In this document: positions 9,095-16,781 of the stretch, piece by piece
Numbering within the stretch: the stretch's first letter is position 1
How the letters are laid out: every line of letters starts with the position of its first letter
Source: Amygdalobacter indicium
Lineage (GTDB): Bacteria; Bacillota; Clostridia; Saccharofermentanales; Fastidiosipilaceae
Length of the DNA stretch: 64,000 nt
Direction of reading: 5' to 3'
Assembly: GCF_029101545.1 (NCBI RefSeq)
Contig: NZ_CP118866.1
Span: 62,001 to 126,000, forward strand
Program-made: the position numbers and the translations under genes
The notes under the pieces: generated by a model
What the model saw: only the letters and a program-made list of their open reading frames with translations
The model's database searches: none
What the model was told of the DNA's origin: nothing

Positions 9095-10504
9095 ATGGGA
9101 AACAATAAAGAAAAAAAGGAAGGATTGCAGAAAAGTCTGGCGTTGATTTTTGTCTACACCGTGGCTACCGGTTCAATCTTTACTTACGTTAGTTATTGGG
9201 ATTCCGTATTCTTTAATTATTGCGGAGCGGGTACATTCTTAGCTTTTGCCCTGATGTCTCTGGCTATTCTGCCGGTAGCTTTGGTTTACAGCGAATTGTC
9301 CTCCTTGTTCCATACGGCGGGCGGTGAACTGATTTACAATACGGTCGGTTTGAATAAACACATCGGTTTTCTGGCATCGTGGTTGATTATGGCGGCGTGG
9401 ATTTCAGTGCCGCCGGCAGTAGTTATGGCTATTGCAACTTACATCAGCAGAACCTTCGGTCTGGCTTTGAATTTTGAAAGCATTATGATTATCGGTGTAA
9501 TTATTTTACTGCTGGTTTTCTTTATGAGTCTGCAGGATATTCAGTTCCTGGTTAAAGCGCAGGCGTTCTGCCTCTTTGCCAATATTACGGGCACTGTGCT
9601 TACGGGCTTGCTTCTTTTGTGTTCCGGTCATTGGAGTTTCAGCAATTTGAGCAATATGTTCCAAACTAATTTAACTCAAATTAACGGTATTCCCGGCTGG
9701 ATTATCGGTATGGCGCTGTTGATTACCCCGTTTTTCGGTTTTGAAACGGTACCGCAAATGGTCGAAGAGGGAGACTTCCCGATTTCCAATACCAAGAAAG
9801 CAATTTGCGGCTCGGTTTTAACTTGCGGCACTATTTACACCTTCTTCTTCTTCTGCGTTGCCGGGTTGGACAGCTTTCAGACGCTGCTTGCCGGCGGTAA
9901 AGACGGCTTTATGACAATTACAGCTATGCAACAGATTTTAGGCTGGAAGATTTGGCCGCTGATTTACGGTCTGTTATCAATCCTGTTGGGTATGACGGCT
10001 TCCATTTTGGGCTTCTGGATGTCTATTGTCAGAATGCTTTATGCTATGGGCAAGAAGAATTTCTTACCGGCAATATTTACAAAAGTAAATAAGCACAGCC
10101 AACCTATTGTACCTAATATTTTCCTGTTGGCTATTACTTTGACCTTTGTTTTGATTCAAAACGCTACCACCTTTATGAACGACTTCTTCAACTTGATGTC
10201 TTTCGGCTGTGCCTGCGCCTATGCGATTACGATGATTTCGGCCATCAGTATTAGAAGTCAACATAAAGACTGGTACAAGAATAATAAAAATCTGGTTAGA
10301 GGCGGCAATTTCACGCGTCTGTTGGCGATGGTTATCATGGTTGCCATTGCTTACTTCTGTACTTTGGGTCAGGGTCGAGGTTCGTGGATTTCTTTCGGTG
10401 TCTATATGGGCGTCGGCGTGCTGATCTGGCTCTGGATGGTCTGTGTCAGATGGCGCAAAACTAAGGTTTTAATCGAAACACCTGCAGGTGAGCAAGAATT
10501 TTAA
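9095..10504 (+). CDS. APC-superfamily amino acid/polyamine permease
   Basis: A 469-aa integral membrane transporter with about twelve helices, a short charged cytosolic N-terminus (NNKEKKEG) and a positively charged C-terminal end. The first helix carries the broken-helix TVATGSIFTYV stretch expected of APC proteins, and the region FGFETVPQMVEEGDFP matches the family's conserved helix 6 / loop. The substrate cannot be assigned from sequence; amino acids or amines are most likely. GGAGG at 9081-9085 supports ATG 9095. Only 32 bases separate it from the UcpA-like dehydrogenase, so the two are probably one transcript and the permease may import the dehydrogenase's substrate or a precursor of it. 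Confidence 0.88.
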   Translation: MGNNKEKKEGLQKSLALIFVYTVATGSIFTYVSYWDSVFFNYCGAGTFLAFALMSLAILPVALVYSELSSLFHTAGGELIYNTVGLNKHIGFLASWLIMAAWISVPPAVVMAIATYISRTFGLALNFESIMIIGVIILLLVFFMSLQDIQFLVKAQAFCLFANITGTVLTGLLLLCSGHWSFSNLSNMFQTNLTQINGIPGWIIGMALLITPFFGFETVPQMVEEGDFPISNTKKAICGSVLTCGTIYTFFFFCVAGLDSFQTLLAGGKDGFMTITAMQQILGWKIWPLIYGLLSILLGMTASILGFWMSIVRMLYAMGKKNFLPAIFTKVNKHSQPIVPNIFLLAITLTFVLIQNATTFMNDFFNLMSFGCACAYAITMISAISIRSQHKDWYKNNKNLVRGGNFTRLLAMVIMVAIAYFCTLGQGRGSWISFGVYMGVGVLIWLWMVCVRWRKTKVLIETPAGEQEF

Positions 10505-10536
10505 TGAAAAAGCAATTGAATTAAAGGAGAATTATT

Positions 10537-11334
10537 ATGGCAAAATTAACAGGTAAAGTGGCAGTTGTTACAGGTGCTGCCGTCGGTTTGGGTGAAGGAA
10601 TCTGTGAAGCATATTCCAAATACGGCGCTAAGCTGTGTATGATTGATATGTCGCCGGCAGTTGAACAAACGGCAGAACGTTTAAGAAAGACATATAATGC
10701 CGATATTATCACATATGTAGGCAATGTAGCCAAGAAAGAGCAGATGAAAGAAGCGGTTGAGAAAACTGTTGCTGCATTCGGCAAGTTGGATATTGTCTGC
10801 TGTAATGCCGGTGTTTGTCGTTTGGCACCTTTTGAGGAAATGAGCGACGAAATGCGTGATTTCCATATTGATGTAAATATCAAGGGCGTTTGGAATACCT
10901 GTCAGGTTGCAGTTCCGTATTTGTTGAAGAACAAAGGCGGTGCGATTGTGATCGCTTCTTCCGTTACCGGTGATATCGTCGCTGATGCCGGAGAGGCTGC
11001 TTATGCGACAACTAAGGCGGCATTGGTAGGCTTAACTAAATGCTTGGCCGTAGAGTATGCTAATCGCAATATCAGAGTTAACTGTTCTCAACTCGGTTAT
11101 GCCCGGACACCGATGGTCGAGAAAATGGCAGTTGAATCCAATCCGGAAGATCCGGAGAGCGCAATTAACGCTATTGCCATGAACGTACCGATGAAACGCC
11201 TGGCCAAACCGATTGAAGTCGGTGAGCTTTTCGCTTTCTTGGGCAGTGATGAAGCTTCTTACATTACCGGTGCCCAGTTCGTTATTGACGGCGGTGCAAC
11301 ATTACCGGAAACAATGAGTATCGGTACAAACTGA
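10537..11334 (+). CDS. ucpA: UcpA-like short-chain dehydrogenase
   Basis: A 265-aa classical SDR oxidoreductase. The cofactor motif is TGAAVGLGEG (residues 12-21), NAG is at 90-92, and the catalytic set Asn114-Ser142-Tyr156-Lys160 is present. The long shared blocks MSDEMRDFHIDVNIKGVWN, SSVTGDIVAD and SNPEDPES follow Escherichia coli UcpA as I recall it almost residue by residue, ending in the same GGATLPETMSIG tail. The physiological substrate of UcpA is uncertain (furfural resistance is the best-known phenotype). AAAGGAG precedes ATG 10537. It lies behind the APC permease and ends at a terminator. Confidence 0.92.
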   Translation: MAKLTGKVAVVTGAAVGLGEGICEAYSKYGAKLCMIDMSPAVEQTAERLRKTYNADIITYVGNVAKKEQMKEAVEKTVAAFGKLDIVCCNAGVCRLAPFEEMSDEMRDFHIDVNIKGVWNTCQVAVPYLLKNKGGAIVIASSVTGDIVADAGEAAYATTKAALVGLTKCLAVEYANRNIRVNCSQLGYARTPMVEKMAVESNPEDPESAINAIAMNVPMKRLAKPIEVGELFAFLGSDEASYITGAQFVIDGGATLPETMSIGTN

Positions 11335-11375
11335 TTATTTTGCGTATACGAATAATCGTGGAATTTTCAGAATAT

Positions 11376-11423
11376 CCCGTTGCCTGTTTGCTCGGAAAAG
11401 CGGCGGCGACGGGCTTTATTTTG
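11376..11423 (+). terminator. Intrinsic terminator
   Basis: CCCGTTGCC (11376-11384) pairs with GGCGACGGG (11405-11413), one G-U pair, followed by CTTTATTTTG. It ends the permease-ucpA transcript. Confidence 0.82.
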
Positions 11424-11613
11424 TCCGGCCGCACCGGAAATACAAGTGCAGATATTTGTCCAATCAAGAGTCTTTTGCACTGCCGATAATAGGAAAAATT
11501 AGTTTTTTATCAGCAAAACGCATTAATGGAGACGAAAAATCGTGATGTTTTTGTATAATTTGTCATTTTATCTATTTATAGTTGGGCAAGATGTAGAAAA
11601 AAACGAAAAAAGC
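11424..11613. other. Intergenic region, no gene seen
   Basis: Between the ucpA terminator and the next promoter there is no credible gene. An additional TATAAT at 11554-11559 could be a second promoter -10 box. The whole gap from 11335 to 11673 therefore holds one terminator and one or two promoters. Confidence 0.4.
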
Positions 11614-11641
11614 TTGCAACTATTTTAGATAAATTTATACT
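11614..11641 (+). promoter_or_regulatory. Promoter of the first PTS_EIIC_2 operon
   Basis: TTGCAA at 11614-11619 and TATACT at 11636-11641, spacing 16, 33 bases before the start codon. Confidence 0.6.
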
Positions 11642-11673
11642 ATTGTTATTACGTCAGTATCAAGGAGGACAAT

Positions 11674-12747
11674 ATGTCTGAATCATTAAAAAAGGAAACG
11701 GTAGGTTCGTTTCTGCTCAAGGTATTAAACGGTACAACAATTGCTATTGTTGTGGCCTTAATTCCGAACGCTATTTTGGCGACTTTTTTGAAACCGTTTG
11801 TAGCCAACTCGGTATTTTGTGCCGAGTTATTGCACATTGTGCAAGTTTTCCAGTTCTTTACTCCGATTATGGCCGGTGCTTTGATTGCACAGCAGTTCAA
11901 GCTTTCGCCGATGCATATGGTAATTGTCGGCGGTGCCGCCTATATAGGTTCCGGTGCTTGGAGATTTGTTACAAACGTTACTATTGCTGATAAAACAGCT
12001 AATATTTTCCAACTGGCCGGTATCGGTGATGTTATTAACACCATGATTACGGCAGCTTTGGCAGTTTTAGTTCTGCAATTGATAGGCAACAAATTGGGTT
12101 CTCTGTCTATTGTTTTCCTGCCTATTATTGTCGGTACGGGCGTAGGTTACGTCGGCTGGAAGATTTTGCCTTTCGTTTCGCAAATTACTACTCTCATCGG
12201 TCACGGTATTAATGCCTTTACAACATTACAACCGATTTTGATGAGTATTTTAATTTCGATGTCTTTTGCAATTATAATTATCAGCCCGATTTCAACTGTA
12301 GCTATCGGTTTGGCGATCGGTCTGACGGGTATCGGTTCGGCAGCCGCCGGTATGGGTGTAGCGGCCTGCGCAGCATTTTTGGTTTGTGCAACTTTGCGGG
12401 TGAATAAGCCGGGTGTACCTATTGCTATCGCTTTAGGCGCTATGAAGATGATGATGCCTAATTTCCTGACTACTCCGATTATCGGTCTGGGGGCAGCTTT
12501 GACGGCGGCTATCAGCAGTTTGTCGATTCCTCTGTTGGGCATGGGCGGTACTCCGGGAAGTGCCGGTTTCGGTTTGGTCGGTTTCGTCAGCCCGTTGGCT
12601 GCCTTGAATTCCTCCAATGTCGGAATTCTGGTAATTGTTTTAACTTGGGTAGTGGTACCGTTTGTTGTCGGTTTCATTATCGATCGTCTCTTTGTCGATG
12701 TTTTACATTTGTACAAGAACGATATCTTTAAGTCCAAAGCTAACTAA
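11674..12747 (+). CDS. PTS_EIIC_2-type permease (copy 1)
   Basis: A 357-aa membrane protein of ten or so glycine-rich helices, recognised as the PTS_EIIC_2 (PF13303-type) group usually annotated as PTS sugar transporter subunit IIC. Shared family blocks with the protein at 36795 include AGALIAQQFKL/VGYFTALQFKL, GDVINTMIT/GDLINTMLT, LTTVQP-like loops and SAGFGLVGFVSPLAALN/SAGFGITGLAGPLNAYT. No EIIA, EIIB, HPr or phosphorylation-site cysteine domain is encoded nearby, so group translocation is doubtful. AAGGAGG at 11662-11668 supports the start. The ketopantoate-reductase-like gene follows after 122 bases without a terminator, suggesting linked function. Confidence 0.82.
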   Translation: MSESLKKETVGSFLLKVLNGTTIAIVVALIPNAILATFLKPFVANSVFCAELLHIVQVFQFFTPIMAGALIAQQFKLSPMHMVIVGGAAYIGSGAWRFVTNVTIADKTANIFQLAGIGDVINTMITAALAVLVLQLIGNKLGSLSIVFLPIIVGTGVGYVGWKILPFVSQITTLIGHGINAFTTLQPILMSILISMSFAIIIISPISTVAIGLAIGLTGIGSAAAGMGVAACAAFLVCATLRVNKPGVPIAIALGAMKMMMPNFLTTPIIGLGAALTAAISSLSIPLLGMGGTPGSAGFGLVGFVSPLAALNSSNVGILVIVLTWVVVPFVVGFIIDRLFVDVLHLYKNDIFKSKAN

Positions 12748-12869
12748 AATAAAATTAAGTTAATCAGGCTTTTGCAGTTGCTGTCTCTGTAAAGGTGCTT
12801 GGAACAACAGCGTCAGCTGGAGAATTTTCAGACAGCGAATGCTTTGAAAAAAGCGGAAGGAGTTATGTT

Positions 12870-13793
12870 ATGTTTATTTATATTGCAGGTGCCGGTGCTA
12901 TGGGGTGCCGTTTCGGTTATCAATTGCAGAAGAGCGGGAACGAAGTGGTGTTGCTGGATTCCTGGCAGGCTCATATTGATGCCATCAAGGCTCACGGTTT
13001 ACATATTGTGGGCGATCAGGATGAAGTTGTACCGATGACTATTATGCGGCCGGAAGAAGCACATAAGCAGGCTGAGTTTATTATTTTGTTTACGAAGGCT
13101 ATGCAATTGCAGGATATGCTGGAAAAAATTAAACCGGTTATCGGTCCTGAGACCAAAGTTCTGTGCCTGCTCAACGGTTTGGGGCATGAAGATGTGATCA
13201 GCAAATACATTAAGCATGAGAATATTATGATGGGTGTAACAGTCTGGACAGCCGGTTTGAAAGGCCCGGGCGAGGCTATTTTGCAAGGCAAGGGTACGAT
13301 TAATCTGCAAAGTTTCGCTGCTGCCGGTGAAGCTGCGGTGCAGGATATTGTTGATACGATGAATGCGGCCGGCTTAAATGTTATTTATGATAATGATGTT
13401 GTGCCTTCAATTTGGCGTAAAGCTTGTGTCAACGGCACAATGAATTCGACTTGCGCTTTGACGGATGCCACTATCGGCCAATTTTTCGCCAGTGAAGCGG
13501 CAATTAGAATTGTTAAGACGATTATTCATGAATTCGTTCTGGTCGGTACAGCTGAAGGCGTGAAGTTGAATGAACAGGAAATTGTCGATTATGTTATGCA
13601 TACAGCTGAGATTGCTGCCCGGCATTATCCGTCCATGCATCAGGATTTGATTCAAAATCACCGCTTGACCGAGATTGATTACATCAACGGTGCTGTGGCT
13701 CGTAAAGGCGCAAAGTTGGGGATTGCAACTCCTTATTGCCAGATGATTACCGATTTGATTCATGCCAAAGAGAGCATTTTGAATATTAAATAA
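12870..13793 (+). CDS. Ketopantoate reductase-like NAD(P)-dependent oxidoreductase
   Basis: A 307-aa member of the 2-dehydropantoate 2-reductase (PanE/ApbA) family, which reduces a 2-oxo acid with NADPH. The Rossmann motif GAGAMG is at residues 7-12, and the catalytic lysine block IWRKACVNGTMNSTCAL contains Lys184. The C-terminal helical domain with HYPSMHQDL is also typical (PSMxQD). ATG 12870 is chosen because GGAAGGA lies seven bases upstream and the Rossmann strand then starts at residue 2; an in-frame GTG at 12795 has no ribosome site. Since no other pantothenate gene is adjacent and it follows a PTS_EIIC_2 permease, it may act on another 2-oxo acid. Confidence 0.88.
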   Translation: MFIYIAGAGAMGCRFGYQLQKSGNEVVLLDSWQAHIDAIKAHGLHIVGDQDEVVPMTIMRPEEAHKQAEFIILFTKAMQLQDMLEKIKPVIGPETKVLCLLNGLGHEDVISKYIKHENIMMGVTVWTAGLKGPGEAILQGKGTINLQSFAAAGEAAVQDIVDTMNAAGLNVIYDNDVVPSIWRKACVNGTMNSTCALTDATIGQFFASEAAIRIVKTIIHEFVLVGTAEGVKLNEQEIVDYVMHTAEIAARHYPSMHQDLIQNHRLTEIDYINGAVARKGAKLGIATPYCQMITDLIHAKESILNIK

Positions 13794-13819
13794 ATTATAT
13801 TCGGAAAATGATGTTTTCA

Positions 13820-13851
13820 AAGCCTGTCTGAATTTTCAGATAGGCTTTTTT
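13820..13851 (+). terminator. Intrinsic terminator
   Basis: AAGCCTGTCTGA pairs with TCAGATAGGCTT (one G-U pair, 4-base loop), followed by T-run. It ends the PTS_EIIC_2/reductase operon. Confidence 0.92.
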
Positions 13852-13894
13852 GGCAGGCGTGAGCTTATTATGCGGGCAGCCGGGCGGATTTAAG

Positions 13895-13923
13895 TCTTGA
13901 TAATTTCGAAATTATGTTATAAT
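13895..13923 (+). promoter_or_regulatory. Promoter of tRNA-Leu
   Basis: TATAAT at 13918-13923, 14 bases before the tRNA. The best -35 is TCTTGA at 13895-13900 with 17-base spacing. Confidence 0.6.
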
Positions 13924-13936
13924 ACAAAAAAGTTTG

Positions 13937-14018
13937 GCGGTCGTGGTGAAATTGGCAGACACGCCGGATTTAGGTTCCGGTGATGCAAGTCATGCAGGTT
14001 CGAGTCCTGTCGACCGCA
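13937..14018 (+). tRNA. tRNA-Leu (anticodon TAG)
   Basis: The 7-bp acceptor stem GCGGTCG/CGACCGC closes the cloverleaf with discriminator A at 14018. The anticodon stem CCGGA/TCCGG carries the loop TTTAGGT, giving anticodon TAG. A short variable arm and the GGTTCGAGTCC T-arm follow. CCA is not encoded. It is a single-gene unit with its own promoter and terminator. Confidence 0.95.
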
Positions 14019-14027
14019 TAATGAAAG

Positions 14028-14062
14028 TCCGTACTGTAGCAGCATGCCGGGTACGGATTTTT
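14028..14062 (+). terminator. Terminator of tRNA-Leu
   Basis: TCCGTAC (14028-14034) pairs with GTACGGA (14051-14057), followed by TTTTT. Confidence 0.8.
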
Positions 14063-14144
14063 GCTTATGGAAATTATACTTGAAGAAGCGGCCGTCAGCG
14101 GCGGGCAAGCAACTTTTAGATTATAAGAAAGTGACTGAATAATT

Positions 14145-15881
14145 ATGACAAAGACATTGGAAAATTTAGCACATGTACTTGGAGCTGCAATTTTGAACCG
14201 GGGAGAGATGCAGACGGAAGTTAAGCAAATAGCCTTCGATTCCCGTTATGTGACGGCCGGAGGCGTGTTTTTTGCGATTAAAGGGTTGGAAGCGGACGGA
14301 CATGATTATCTGGATAAAGCCTGTGCGCAGGGGGCAATAGCGTTGGTTGTGCAGGATGCGGCCAAGATAAAAAGTTTGCAATCTTCCGTTACCTGTCTGC
14401 AGGTCCAAGATACAAGGCAGGCTTTGGCGGCAGCGGCGAACTGGTTTTATGATGCACCGTCTAAGTCTTTGCAGGTTATCGGTATTACCGCCTCCAACGG
14501 CAAGACATCTACAAGTTTAATGTATAAGACGATTGCACTTACGGCCGGGAAAGAGATAGGTGTTGTCGGTACAGTCAGTTATGAAACGGCTAAACGCAGT
14601 GAAATGAGCCATTTGACGACACCGGATGCTGTTAAGTTGGAGCAGCTGTTACGGGAGATGGCGGACAGTAATTATCATTATGCCGTTATGGAATGTTCGT
14701 CTATCGGTTTGGATCAGCGACGTAATTACGGGGTGAAATATCGGGCGGCGGCGTTCAATAATATCAGTCGGGAACACTTGGATTATCACGGTTCTTTCGC
14801 TAATTATCTGCAGGCTAAAATGCGTCTGATTACAGATTGTGCCGATGAAAATACGGCAGTTGTGCTGAATTTTGATGATCCGGTTATTTATGAGCAACGG
14901 GCGATGGTTAAGGGACGGCTTTTAGGTTTTGCCGACTTAAGTAATTGGCCGGAGCAACGCTTGAGTCAGGTGCAGCGGGAAGAGGATCGGCCGCAAGTTC
15001 TGGCGGCGGACGTGGATTTGTCGGCGGGCTTGCCGCATTTTTCTATTTTGCTGGACTGTGCGACGGCGCAGCAATTACAGGGGGCGCAAGCGGCTTGGCA
15101 AACGGCAGGTAGACGGCAGATAGGTGCGTACAGTTATTATGTCTACCCTTTGAGCTTGCAGGTGCCGGGTTATCATTCCGTGATGAATGCTTTGTCGGCT
15201 TTCAGTTTGGCTATTGTCAGCGGCTTTTCACCTGTAGAAGCTTGTAACGGTTTGGCGCGCTATCAGGGGATAGAACGGCGTTTCCAACAAATTCTGGCTC
15301 CGGTTAAAGTGCAGGGGACTGCCTGGCAGAAGGTGGTTGATTATCAAATTTACGATGACCATTTCGCCAACCCCGGTAATATCATTTTTTCTTTAACTTC
15401 TTTAAGTAAAATGGATTATCGGCATTTACATATTCTATATGCGATCAGAGGTAAGCGCGGCGTTACGGTGAATAAGGAAAACATTCAGCAGCTGGCACCT
15501 TTTTTACCGAAATTACGTTTGGCCTCATTCAGTGCCACTTTATCACAGGACGTTGTCGGACATTACGATCAGGTGCAGGCGGACGAGCTTGGCGCTTTTC
15601 AGGAGTCTATGCGTGCAATTAATTTGCCCTATAAACTTTATCCGACGCTTAAAGGGGCGATTAAAGCTGTTTTGCCCGAGTTACAGCCGGGTGATGTGCT
15701 GCTGCTTGCAGGTTGTCAGGGGATGGATGCCGGAGCGCGTTTGTGTTTAGAGCAGCTGGCGGCGCAGCATCCGGATTTGGCGGCAGAAGTTATTATGCAG
15801 GCTGTCAAAGATCGAGTTTGCGGGCAGGCGAATGAAGCGACGGATAAGGATAAGTTATTTGCCGGTGAGGCGGGCAAATAA
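14145..15881 (+). CDS. Divergent MurE-like Mur ligase
   Basis: A 578-aa protein with the three-domain fold of Mur ligases, closest to MurE (which adds the third stem-peptide residue to UDP-MurNAc dipeptide). N-terminal DSR and FFAIKG blocks, a central P-loop ITASNGKTS (residues 114-122; TGTNGKTT in canonical MurE), and HLDYHGSFANYLQAK, where the carbamylated lysine sits, are clear. Departures: ECSSIGLDQ replaces EVSSHAL, the C-terminal VVDYAHTPD block reads VVDYQIYDDHFANP, the GCGGDRD loop is absent and no DNPR amino-acid-selecting motif is found. It is a monocistronic gene outside any dcw cluster. It may be a second ligase with altered specificity or a related capping enzyme. Its last 27 bases overlap the convergent SDR gene. 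Confidence 0.8.
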   Translation: MTKTLENLAHVLGAAILNRGEMQTEVKQIAFDSRYVTAGGVFFAIKGLEADGHDYLDKACAQGAIALVVQDAAKIKSLQSSVTCLQVQDTRQALAAAANWFYDAPSKSLQVIGITASNGKTSTSLMYKTIALTAGKEIGVVGTVSYETAKRSEMSHLTTPDAVKLEQLLREMADSNYHYAVMECSSIGLDQRRNYGVKYRAAAFNNISREHLDYHGSFANYLQAKMRLITDCADENTAVVLNFDDPVIYEQRAMVKGRLLGFADLSNWPEQRLSQVQREEDRPQVLAADVDLSAGLPHFSILLDCATAQQLQGAQAAWQTAGRRQIGAYSYYVYPLSLQVPGYHSVMNALSAFSLAIVSGFSPVEACNGLARYQGIERRFQQILAPVKVQGTAWQKVVDYQIYDDHFANPGNIIFSLTSLSKMDYRHLHILYAIRGKRGVTVNKENIQQLAPFLPKLRLASFSATLSQDVVGHYDQVQADELGAFQESMRAINLPYKLYPTLKGAIKAVLPELQPGDVLLLAGCQGMDAGARLCLEQLAAQHPDLAAEVIMQAVKDRVCGQANEATDKDKLFAGEAGK

Positions 15882-16700
15882 GCCGGCCGGCAGCAGACCG
15901 GCGAGGCAGCGCAGAATATAAGTTATAAAAGAAGAGTAGGAAACATCTTTCCCGGCTTTGGCCGCCTTGATGGCGGATTTTGCTACTTTGAGCGGATTTT
16001 CCAAAGCAAGCTTCTTGTATAGAGGCAAGCCGGCGGCCGCATTGCTCGTAGAGGAGCTGTTTTTGTTTGCATCTGCGGGCAGATATTTAGCGGCAGTCTG
16101 TAGAAAAGCGCTTAACATAGGGCCGGGGCAGGCAACGGTACAATGCCACGGTAAAGAGGCGGCCTGCCATTCGGCGTTTAGAGCAATTGAAAAATTGCGT
16201 AAATAACTTTTACCGGCGCTGTAGACGGCGAAGTTGGCCTGCGGGGTGAAGGCGGAGGAAGAAGCGACGTTGATGACTGTGACTTTGCTGTGTGGAGAGA
16301 ATTTACCTTTTTCCAGAAAATAGCTTAATAAAAGGGTAGGGGCGAAGACGTTGAGTTTTAAGCATAATTCCTGATCCTTGGAATTTTGGGCGGCAAAAGG
16401 ACCTTTGAAGCCGATGCCGGCGTTGTTGATCAGACAGGTGATTTGCCAGTCACAGCCGAGTTCGGCGTTGATAGCAGCTGCCAATTCTTCAGCCGCATTA
16501 TCCTTACTCAAATCCAGGTTTATGGCGATATAAGGCAGGGGGAGGGTAGCTGCAAGGCGCTTGCAACCGGAATTTTCCTCAACTTTCAGGCCGGTAAGAA
16601 CATAGTAGTTACCGAAATAAGTTTGCTCGGTTGCTAAAGTTTGCAGGAAAGCTTGCCCCAGGCTGCCGTCGGCGCCGCTTATGATTATCAGTTCTTTCAT
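15855..16700 (-). CDS. Short-chain dehydrogenase/reductase
   Basis: A 281-aa SDR with the cofactor motif GADGSLG (residues 9-15), NNAG, a SSS catalytic serine block (VASSSAF) and YSAGK, which supplies Tyr and Lys. The YSAGKSYLRNFS and PGPM segments resemble the DltE / 17-beta-HSD-like group that often acts on lipid-like or ketone substrates, but no specific substrate can be given. ATG 16700 is chosen because MKELIIISGADG is the expected beginning. It is the last gene of the minus-strand run that starts with rnz, and its 3' end overlaps the MurE-like gene by 27 bases, an uncommon convergent overlap. Confidence 0.85.
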   Translation of the reverse strand: MKELIIISGADGSLGQAFLQTLATEQTYFGNYYVLTGLKVEENSGCKRLAATLPLPYIAINLDLSKDNAAEELAAAINAELGCDWQITCLINNAGIGFKGPFAAQNSKDQELCLKLNVFAPTLLLSYFLEKGKFSPHSKVTVINVASSSAFTPQANFAVYSAGKSYLRNFSIALNAEWQAASLPWHCTVACPGPMLSAFLQTAAKYLPADANKNSSSTSNAAAGLPLYKKLALENPLKVAKSAIKAAKAGKDVSYSSFITYILRCLAGLLPAGLFARLTGK

Positions 16701-16781
16701 TTTTTCGCTTCTTCTTTCCGGTTGAATTCCTGTTGAATTAGAGTGGAGTTTCAGCTGCAACTATAGAGCGGAAATTCGGCG

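Noticed and set aside
12201..12737. 178-codon minus-strand frame inside the first PTS_EIIC_2 gene
   Set aside because: Lysine/proline/isoleucine-rich shadow of the glycine-rich helices; no ribosome site.
12795..12869. N-terminal extension of the ketopantoate-reductase-like gene from GTG 12795
   Set aside because: Adds residues ahead of the Rossmann strand without a ribosome site; ATG 12870 has GGAAGGA in the correct place.
13917..14108. Minus-strand reading frame across tRNA-Leu
   Set aside because: It is the well-known antisense frame of a tRNA-Leu gene (RQDSNLHD-type text) and has no ribosome site.
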